From positions 2,604,001 through 2,668,000 of the forward strand of contig OZ244838.1 of the NCBI GenBank assembly GCA_965220695.1: DNA of 64,000 bases. Direction: 5' to 3'. The DNA comes from UBA9620 sp965220695. GTDB lineage: Bacteria > Acidobacteriota > Vicinamibacteria > Vicinamibacterales > UBA8438. The notes below the pieces were generated by a model. The model made no database searches and was not told the origin of the DNA. It saw nothing but the letters and a program-made list of their open reading frames with translations. Positions 57,924 through 64,000 of this stretch are shown here, piece after piece (the first letter of the stretch is position 1; each line of letters starts with the position of its first letter). The position numbers were made by a program, and so were the translations under genes.

Positions 57924-59920
57924 CAGCGCGCGGCAGGCCCCGACGATATATCACCCTGACCGGCCTTCTGCGGCAGGATGACCAGCATGTAGTAGAGCAG
58001 CACGAACACCAGGGCCCCGAGCAGCGCACTCTGCCCGAATGACGGCAGCACCTGCACGATACCGAACAACGTGCTGCCCCCGAACACCACGAACGCCAGC
58101 AGCACCGCCATCAACGCCTCGCCCGCGATGAACCCGGAGGACAGCAGCACGCCGGTATTGGTGGCGCGCGTGACCGCCGCCTCGTCGGCGTTGCGGGCGG
58201 CCAGCGCACGCGACAACATCCACGCCATCAGGCCGCCGACGAAGATGGCCGAGGTCGACTCGAACGGCAGATACATGCCGACCGCGATCAACATCGGCGA
58301 GGGCGAATTGATGAGGATCAGCCCGAAGGCGAGAAACATCCCGGTGATCACCAGCGGCCACGCCATGTCCCCGCCGACGATGCCGTTTGCCATCAACGCC
58401 ATCAGACCCGCCTGGGGCGCCGGCAACTCGGCGCTCCCGATCACGTACACCCGATCCATCACCATCATCGGCACGATCAGCACCAGCGCCGCGACCACGA
58501 CGCCGATAATCTCCGCCATTTCCATCTTCCAGGGGGTACCGCCCAGGATGTGACCGACCTTCAGATCCTGCAGCATGTCTCCGGCGACACCGGCGGCGCA
58601 GCAGACGACCCCGGCCACGCCGAGCACGCCGAGGATGCCGGCCGACCCGGTCACCCCCATTCCCACCATCAGAATCGCGGCGATGAGCAGCGTGCTGAGG
58701 GTCAGTCCGCTGATCGGGTTGTTGGAGCTGCCCAGCAACCCCACCAGGTACCCGGCGACGGCGGCGAAGAGAAACCCCAGGACGACCATGACGACCGTCA
58801 GCACGAGCGCGCCCGGCACGCTCTGGCTGAAGAACCAGTACAACCCCATGAGCGGCACCGACAGCACGGCGATGGCGAGACCGACCTTCGTGAAGTCGAT
58901 GTCCAGGTTCAGACGCGTGACCGCGGCGTTGCCGCCGCGCGCCGTCCTGATGTCGGCGAACGCGCGGCCGATGCCCTCGACGAGCGCCGTCCGCAGCTTG
59001 AAGAGCGTGTAGAACGCCGCGACGATCATGGTGCCGACCGCCAGCGGACGGATCTGCTTCAGCCAGACCTCCGTGCTGAGCTCGATGAGCGCGGGCGTGT
59101 CGGTCGCGCCGGCCGCCATCTCGGGGTTCAGAAACAGCCCGAGCGGCACCAGCAGCAACCACCCCAGCACGGCGCCCGCGAACAGCGTCGACGCGATCGT
59201 GGGACCGACGATGAACCCGACGCCGACCAGGGCCGGCGAGGCGGCCGGCGACTGCAGGATGAACCCTCCGACGTAGCTGACCTGCTGTCCGAGCATCTCG
59301 ATGGTCGAGCGGCCGAGGTTGACGAAGGTGGTCGCCGAACTCGACACGATCTGCACACCGTTCACGTTCTTGACCAGTTCCCAGAGGCCGGCGATGCCCA
59401 TCGCCTGAAACACGTACTTGGCGCCGGTCTGGCCGCCCTGGCCCGCTTTTACGAGCTCGGCCGCCGCGACACTCTCCGGAAACGGCAGATCCGCCTCGAC
59501 CACCATCGTGCGGCGCAGCACGATGATGAACAACACCCCCAGCAGACCGCCGACCAGCATGATGGCGGTGCTCTCCGCATAGCGCAGGTCGTCCCAGACA
59601 CCGCTGATGATGAACGCCGGTATCGTGAAGATCGCACCGGCGACCAGCGCCTCGCCGACCGAGGCGGTGGTGCGGGAGATGTTCTCCTCCAGCACCGACC
59701 CGCCGCCCATCAGACGCAGCGCCGCCATGGCGACCACCGCCGCCGGGAACGTGGCCGCGACGGTCAGCCCGACCCGCATGCCGAGATACGCGTTGGCGGT
59801 GCCGAGCAGGAGCGCCATCCCCACGCCCAGCGTGACGGCGCGGATCGTCATTTCCGGAAGGTCGGTCTCTTCCGGTACGAACGGGGTGAAACCTGATCGC
59901 GGCTTGTCGGATGTGCTCAT
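57923..59920 (-). CDS. OPT family oligopeptide transporter
   Basis: 665 residues, roughly 14-16 hydrophobic segments. Begins FVPEETDLPEMTIRAVTLGV; TANAYLGMRVGLTVAATFPA and GGGSVLEENISRTTASVGEA match the signature of bacterial OPT transporters, and VGLLGSSNNPISGLTLSTLL is the second-half counterpart. Transports peptides or metal-chelate peptides. Co-translated with a PqqD-like protein, suggesting a peptide-related partner. Confidence 0.92.
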   Translation of the reverse strand: MSTSDKPRSGFTPFVPEETDLPEMTIRAVTLGVGMALLLGTANAYLGMRVGLTVAATFPAAVVAMAALRLMGGGSVLEENISRTTASVGEALVAGAIFTIPAFIISGVWDDLRYAESTAIMLVGGLLGVLFIIVLRRTMVVEADLPFPESVAAAELVKAGQGGQTGAKYVFQAMGIAGLWELVKNVNGVQIVSSSATTFVNLGRSTIEMLGQQVSYVGGFILQSPAASPALVGVGFIVGPTIASTLFAGAVLGWLLLVPLGLFLNPEMAAGATDTPALIELSTEVWLKQIRPLAVGTMIVAAFYTLFKLRTALVEGIGRAFADIRTARGGNAAVTRLNLDIDFTKVGLAIAVLSVPLMGLYWFFSQSVPGALVLTVVMVVLGFLFAAVAGYLVGLLGSSNNPISGLTLSTLLIAAILMVGMGVTGSAGILGVLGVAGVVCCAAGVAGDMLQDLKVGHILGGTPWKMEMAEIIGVVVAALVLIVPMMVMDRVYVIGSAELPAPQAGLMALMANGIVGGDMAWPLVITGMFLAFGLILINSPSPMLIAVGMYLPFESTSAIFVGGLMAWMLSRALAARNADEAAVTRATNTGVLLSSGFIAGEALMAVLLAFVVFGGSTLFGIVQVLPSFGQSALLGALVFVLLYYMLVILPQKAGQGDISSGPAAR

Positions 59921-60109
59921 GATCGGTATGGCTCCTGAGTCGCCGGTACGGGCAGACCGCCTTTATAAGCGCAACCGTGCGCTGACGCAACCGTCCCCGT
60001 CTTGTCAGAACGCGAAGGCGGATGCTACGCTCGCAACGATCGACCGGCGCCACCCGAGTGGAACCGGCGCGCAACGCCGGTGGCCGGCGGCACCACTCCT
60101 ACCCAACGC

Positions 60110-61114
60110 ATGACGTCGCCGACACACTCGCGGGCGGAACGGCTGTCCGAAACCGGCGTGACCGCCCCGAATAACCAGATCAACCCGATCCGACTGATCC
60201 GGGACATCTACGCGGAACGACTCGCGCTCGGACGGCCGGCTGTGTCGATCGAACTTTTTCCCCCCAAGACGCCCAAGGGGGACACGGCGCTCTTCGACGA
60301 GGCCCTCCCGGCCCTGCAAGCGCTGCGCCCCGATTTCTATTCGGTCACCTACGGTGCGGGCGGCGGCACACGCGACCGGACCCTGACCGTGGTCGACCGC
60401 GTCCAGCGCGAGCACCACACCACCACGATGGCGCATCTGACCTGCATCTGCACCTCCCGTGCCGACATCGAGCGCTACCTGCTGGAAGCGCGCGCGCTGG
60501 GCATCCGCAACATCCTGGCGCTGCGGGGCGACCCGCCGCTGGACACCAGCGGCCCTCTGGAACAGGGGTTCGCGTACTCCTATCAATTGGTCGAGTTCAT
60601 CAGGGACATGGGCGGGTTCTCCATCGGCACCGCCGGATTCCCGGAAAGCCACATCGCCTGCACGGAGGGCAAGCACGTCGATTGGCAGCGACTGAAAGCG
60701 AAGATCGATTCCGGCGCCGACTTCGTGCTCACGCAGTTGTTCTTCGACAACGACGACTACTTCCAGTTCCGCGACTATCTGGTCGACACGCTCGGCGTCA
60801 CCGTCCCGGTCACGCCCGGCATCCTGCCGATCCTGAGCACCGCGCAGATCAAGCGCTTCGCGGCGATCTGCGGCGCCACGCTGCCCGCGCACCTGGCCGC
60901 CCGTCTCGACGCGTTCGGGGACGATGCCGACGCGGTGGGCAAGTTCGGCATCGAGTTCGCGACCCGCCAATGCGAGGCGCTGCTCGCCGGGGGCGCACCC
61001 GGTTTGCACTTCTACGCGCTCAACAAGGCGCACGCGCCATGCCGCATCCTCGAGAATCTGGGAGTCCGTGGTGAAACCCCGCGTCGCACCGAGACCGGTC
61101 AGGCGCCCGGCTGA
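60110..61114 (+). CDS. metF: Methylenetetrahydrofolate reductase
   Basis: 334 residues as read from ATG 60110. RPAVSIELFPPKTPKGDTAL (the catalytic glutamate), FYSVTYGAGGGTRDRTL, ARALGIRNILALRGDPP, VDWQRLKAKIDSGADFVLTQ with LFFDNDDYF, and HFYALNKAH with CRILENLG at the end form a complete FAD-dependent MetF. Reduces methylene-THF to methyl-THF for methionine synthesis. The last ~16 residues (RGETPRRTETGQAPG) come from repeat L, which has replaced the native stop. Confidence 0.92.
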   Translation: MTSPTHSRAERLSETGVTAPNNQINPIRLIRDIYAERLALGRPAVSIELFPPKTPKGDTALFDEALPALQALRPDFYSVTYGAGGGTRDRTLTVVDRVQREHHTTTMAHLTCICTSRADIERYLLEARALGIRNILALRGDPPLDTSGPLEQGFAYSYQLVEFIRDMGGFSIGTAGFPESHIACTEGKHVDWQRLKAKIDSGADFVLTQLFFDNDDYFQFRDYLVDTLGVTVPVTPGILPILSTAQIKRFAAICGATLPAHLAARLDAFGDDADAVGKFGIEFATRQCEALLAGGAPGLHFYALNKAHAPCRILENLGVRGETPRRTETGQAPG

Positions 61115-61223
61115 CAAGGCGAGACGAGCGAGCATATTCGAAGATATGTGAGCGAGGAACAACGCCGTTCAGACGGGATGCATGACCGGTCGAACGCAGC
61201 GGGGCTTTTGCCACGGGCTCCTG
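61058..61223 (+). repeat. Dispersed TIR repeat, copy L
   Basis: Alpha end left (GGGAGTCCGTGGTGAAACC), beta end right (GGGGCTTTTGCCACGGGCTC). Small CATAT/ATATG hairpin in the core near 61,134. It extends the MetF reading frame. Confidence 0.8.
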
Positions 61224-61324
61224 GGGTTGGCGCCTGACGGGCCGGCATGACGGTCGGCGCGGCGCCTGATCGGGCGGCGCCGCCGGCCGCCAAAGGACGG
61301 ACGCGGGACGCCTGCCACCCGCGC

Positions 61325-61516
61325 TCAGGACCGCTCGATCCAGTCGACGAACGTCGAACCGTTCGCCTCGTCGACAATCATGACCCGCACCACGCGTGCG
61401 TTCTCGTGAATCAGGGCCTTCGTGGCGTCGCGCGCCTCGTCAACGGTGGCGTACCTCGTGAAGACCAGCGTGGAGTTCACGGCGCCTCCACGCACGGTCG
61501 GAATCAACTTGAACAT
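61325..61516 (-). CDS. Small conserved-looking hypothetical protein
   Basis: 63 residues from ATG 61516 with GGAAAGAG upstream: MFKLIPTVRGGAVNSTLVFT, RYATVDEARDATKALIHENA and RVVRVMIVDEANGSTFVDWI. The beta-alpha-beta rhythm is like small domains fitting data or signal proteins, but I cannot name a family. A frame extending upstream is unlikely to be translated. It lies after repeat L. Confidence 0.55.
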   Translation of the reverse strand: MFKLIPTVRGGAVNSTLVFTRYATVDEARDATKALIHENARVVRVMIVDEANGSTFVDWIERS

Positions 61517-61608
61517 GGTCACTCTTTCCGGGGTCTCGAATCGCGAAGTCGCCGTCGGCAAACGGCACTCATCATAGCGCGGTCCGCGCGCTGCTGCATC
61601 CGCCGCGG

Positions 61609-62724
61609 TCAGTCCGCGGCGGACGGCGGCCACTGCCGGCGCCCGAGGTCGGTCCCCACGGCGAGTTGCAGCACTTCGCCGTAGCTGGCGATCCCGCTCG
61701 GGACGCGATTCGCTCGCAGATACTGGTCGTTAAGGCGCTGCACGCTGCGGCGCACCACCGGGATGGTACGGTTCAACCGCGCCCGGACGGCGGCAAAGTC
61801 GGCCGACGGCCCCGGCCCCACCGCGTCCCGCAGGCGCGCCTGGACGTCATCCGGCAGCACCGCCAGGAGCCGCGGCACCAGAAACGACCATCCGCTGTAC
61901 TGCATGCGCTCGTCGCCGGCCAGACAGGTCAGCCAGGCCACGAAGTTCGCTTCCGCCTCGTGAGCGAATCCGGCCACGTGCGCCCACTCGTGCGCCGTGA
62001 CGAACGGTCGTTCGAACGGCAGGACCGTGTCGTTGACCAGAATCTGGAGCGAGAACGGGTCGACCATGCCGTCGATCCCGGCCCGCCTAAAATACGGGGT
62101 CAGCAACGACCGCCGCGGCACAAGCCCTTGGACGACCGGCGCCACGTCGAGCTGCCGCTGCACCTCCTCGAACGCCGGACCCAACGTCTCCGGCAGATCG
62201 ACGAGCTGCGACCACGACTGGTCCTGCGTCGCCTCGAACATGCGGTTGAGCTGTTCGATGCCGGTCGCGGCCAGCGTTTCCACGACGTCCGGCGTGACCC
62301 GACCCTCGTCATACGCCAAACGGGCCGCCAGCGTCTGCCGGCGGTAGTTGAGACCCCAAATCGCGAGGAACAGGAGATAGAGCGCGGCGGCCGCCACCAC
62401 CGTGTGGCCCAGCACCCCCGCCAGCGCGCGCAGGCGGGCGCCGCGCGGCGCCCGGATCAGACGAACGCCCCACCAGCCGATCAGCGCCAGGGAACCGCCG
62501 ATCAGCAGGACGTCGAACAGCACCACCGGCGTGAGACTCGACAATCCGGTCACGACCTGCCGGATGACCGGGTAGACCCCCCTTGCGTACACGGACTCGA
62601 TCAGCGAGCGCGGGGCCGGCGCGAACGCCATCACGACGGCCAGCGCGACCACGGCGACCTGCGCCGTCAGCACCAGGGGGCGTTTGTCGGGGCGTTTGGC
62701 CGGAGTCGCGCGCCTGGCGGTCAT
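61609..62724 (-). CDS. DUF3810 membrane metallopeptidase-like protein
   Basis: 371 residues from ATG 62724. Two or three N-terminal membrane helices (VLTAQVAVVALAVVMAFAPA, LFDVLLIGGSLALIGWWGVR, VVAAAALYLLFLAIWGLNYR), then a large soluble part with a zinc-binding HEWAHVAGFAHEAEANFVAW (HExxH with a further glutamate), typical of DUF3810. It may be a membrane-bound peptidase acting outside the cytoplasm. Divergent from the molybdopterin oxidoreductase. Confidence 0.88.
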   Translation of the reverse strand: MTARRATPAKRPDKRPLVLTAQVAVVALAVVMAFAPAPRSLIESVYARGVYPVIRQVVTGLSSLTPVVLFDVLLIGGSLALIGWWGVRLIRAPRGARLRALAGVLGHTVVAAAALYLLFLAIWGLNYRRQTLAARLAYDEGRVTPDVVETLAATGIEQLNRMFEATQDQSWSQLVDLPETLGPAFEEVQRQLDVAPVVQGLVPRRSLLTPYFRRAGIDGMVDPFSLQILVNDTVLPFERPFVTAHEWAHVAGFAHEAEANFVAWLTCLAGDERMQYSGWSFLVPRLLAVLPDDVQARLRDAVGPGPSADFAAVRARLNRTIPVVRRSVQRLNDQYLRANRVPSGIASYGEVLQLAVGTDLGRRQWPPSAAD

Positions 62725-62827
62725 GGTCGCAGGGTCCTGATCCGAGCCGCGGTCGGCAGCCGGTGCACGCTGATCATACGCGGCCCGGCGGCCGGTGGCG
62801 CCAGCCTCGCGGTGATAGACTGACTCG

Positions 62828-64000
62828 ATGCCCGACGATGAGGATCTGACCTGGGGAAAATCGACCGTCGACACCGTCTGCCCGCTCGACTGCCCGGACA
62901 CGTGCAGCCTGGAGGTGACGGTCGAGCGGGGCAAGATCGTCACCATCGACGGCTCGCACCGGCACGATGTCACGAACGGGTATATCTGCGGCAAGGTCCG
63001 CCGCTACGGCGAACGCGTCTACGGCGACGCACGCCTGCTCCATCCGCTCATCCGCGACGGCAAACGGAGCGACAGCTTCCAGACGGCCAGTTGGGATGAT
63101 GCGCTCGGCCTCATCGCGTCGCGCATGGTCGACATTCGGGAGACCTGGGGCGCGGAAGCTATTCTCCCGTTTTCCTATGGCGGCTCGAACGGTCTGCTGA
63201 CCCAGGACACCGCCGACGCCCGCCTGTTCCGGCAGTTCGGCACGTCACGGCTCGCACGCACCGTCTGCGCGATGCCGACGAGCACCGCCAACCAGGCCCT
63301 GTACGGCAAGATGCCGGGCGTCACGTACCCCTCGTACCGCCACGCCCGGCTCATCGTCGTCTGGGGCGCCAACCCGTCAAGTTCCGGGATCCATCTGGTC
63401 CCGTACATCAGGGAGGCGCAGCAGGCGGGGGCGGCGCTGGTGGTGATCGATCCGCGGCGCACCAACCTGGCGCGCCAGGCGGACATTCATCTGGCGCTCG
63501 AACCGGGCACCGACGTCGTGGTCGCGTTGGCCGTGCACCGCTATCTCTTCGAACACGATCTGGCCGACCAGGGATTCCTGCGGCAGCACACCCACGGCGC
63601 GGACCGGCTGCGCGAGCGGGCGGCCGAGTGGACGATCGACCGCGCCGCCCACGTCGCCGGCATCGACCCGGAGCTGCTTGAGCACTTCGTCGAGATGTAC
63701 GCCGACATCTCGCCCGCCGTCATCCGCTGCGGATGGGGCCTCGAACGCAACCGCAACGGCGGCAGCGCCGTCGCGGCGGTGCTCGCGCTGCCGGCGGTGG
63801 CGGGCAAGTTCGGTGTGCCGGGGGGCGGCTACTCGATGAGCAACGCCAACGCCTGGCGCCTGTCGCCGGAGACCTGGATCGGCGCACCCGAGCCACCCAC
63901 TCGTGTCGTCAACATGAATCACCTTGGCCGCGCGCTGCTCGAGTATCGCGACCCGCCGATCAAGATGTTGTTCGTCTACAACTGCAATCCGGCCGTGACG
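62828..64000 (+). CDS. Molybdopterin-dependent oxidoreductase, partial
   Basis: Open to the right edge (391 codons here). MPDDEDLTWGKSTVDTVCPL begins the protein; the N-terminal [4Fe-4S] motif is CPLDCPDTCSLEV with a later ICGK. Next comes the molybdopterin-guanine-dinucleotide domain: LPFSYGGSNGLLTQDTADAR, LIVVWGANPSSSGIHLVPYI, VVIDPRRTNLARQADIHLAL and LEPGTDVVVALAVHRYLF. This is the catalytic subunit type of the DMSO-reductase superfamily, possibly formate-dehydrogenase- or thiosulfate/arsenate-related; the C-terminus is needed to decide. Confidence 0.9.
   Translation, partial: MPDDEDLTWGKSTVDTVCPLDCPDTCSLEVTVERGKIVTIDGSHRHDVTNGYICGKVRRYGERVYGDARLLHPLIRDGKRSDSFQTASWDDALGLIASRMVDIRETWGAEAILPFSYGGSNGLLTQDTADARLFRQFGTSRLARTVCAMPTSTANQALYGKMPGVTYPSYRHARLIVVWGANPSSSGIHLVPYIREAQQAGAALVVIDPRRTNLARQADIHLALEPGTDVVVALAVHRYLFEHDLADQGFLRQHTHGADRLRERAAEWTIDRAAHVAGIDPELLEHFVEMYADISPAVIRCGWGLERNRNGGSAVAAVLALPAVAGKFGVPGGGYSMSNANAWRLSPETWIGAPEPPTRVVNMNHLGRALLEYRDPPIKMLFVYNCNPAVT

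Overview
The window is a roughly 64 kb stretch of a high-GC bacterial chromosome with no rRNA or tRNA gene that I can see. The gene mix fits Acidobacteriota, most likely a Vicinamibacteria-like lineage: several secreted PQQ-type beta-propeller proteins, DUF4159, DUF3014, a haem-c propeller protein with a carboxypeptidase-regulatory-like domain, a molybdopterin oxidoreductase, and an OPT transporter beside a PqqD-like protein. This placement is inferred from gene content, not from a marker gene.

Bases 1-23,500 are an accessory region. At its centre is a type I restriction-modification locus: hsdM (with an SAP-like N-terminus), an RNA ligase gene, hsdS, broken and intact toxin-antitoxin genes, hsdR, and a YgjP-like metallopeptidase. 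Two large, very similar direct copies of a DUF222/HNH (13E12-type) gene bracket the locus at 4.7-6.6 kb and 17.5-19.2 kb. Copied ends of host genes sit at the cargo junctions: a spare hsdM 3' tail after the RNA ligase, and a spare hsdR start before the RHH/RelE pair. This suggests cargo has been swapped in and out of the operon by recombination. Around this core lie gene fragments (helicase, SEL1, AHSA1, YdeI, IS481, nucleotidyltransferase), an AbiEii-like pair, and an AbrB/PIN pair whose toxin is split by a repeat.

A dispersed asymmetric repeat runs through the window. It is about 160-300 bp long, has TAGCAGCCCGTGG-type inverted ends, and carries interchangeable hairpin cores. There are ten full copies plus several half copies. 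It often lies exactly at a stop codon, and once it interrupts a gene.

From about 23.5 kb onward the sequence is mostly ordinary chromosome. In order it holds: a secreted propeller; a two-domain FKBP lipoprotein; a glycosyltransferase; a phosphopantetheinyl transferase facing a PptH-like phosphoesterase; an ABC exporter pair; a PQQ dehydrogenase; glutamate dehydrogenase with a rearranged 3' end; enoyl-CoA hydratase; several propellers; a cyclase; an amidase; a haem-c propeller; a patatin; a DUF362/FAD-oxidoreductase pair; a D-aminoacylase-like lipoprotein; a DASS transporter; a CoA-transferase/cytochrome c pair; DUF3014; NAD synthetase; a PqqD-like/OPT pair; MTHFR; DUF3810; and the start of a molybdopterin oxidoreductase that leaves the window.

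The strongest candidate for an undescribed system is the RNA ligase inside the type I restriction operon, together with the recombining cargo layout and the DUF222 direct repeats around it.
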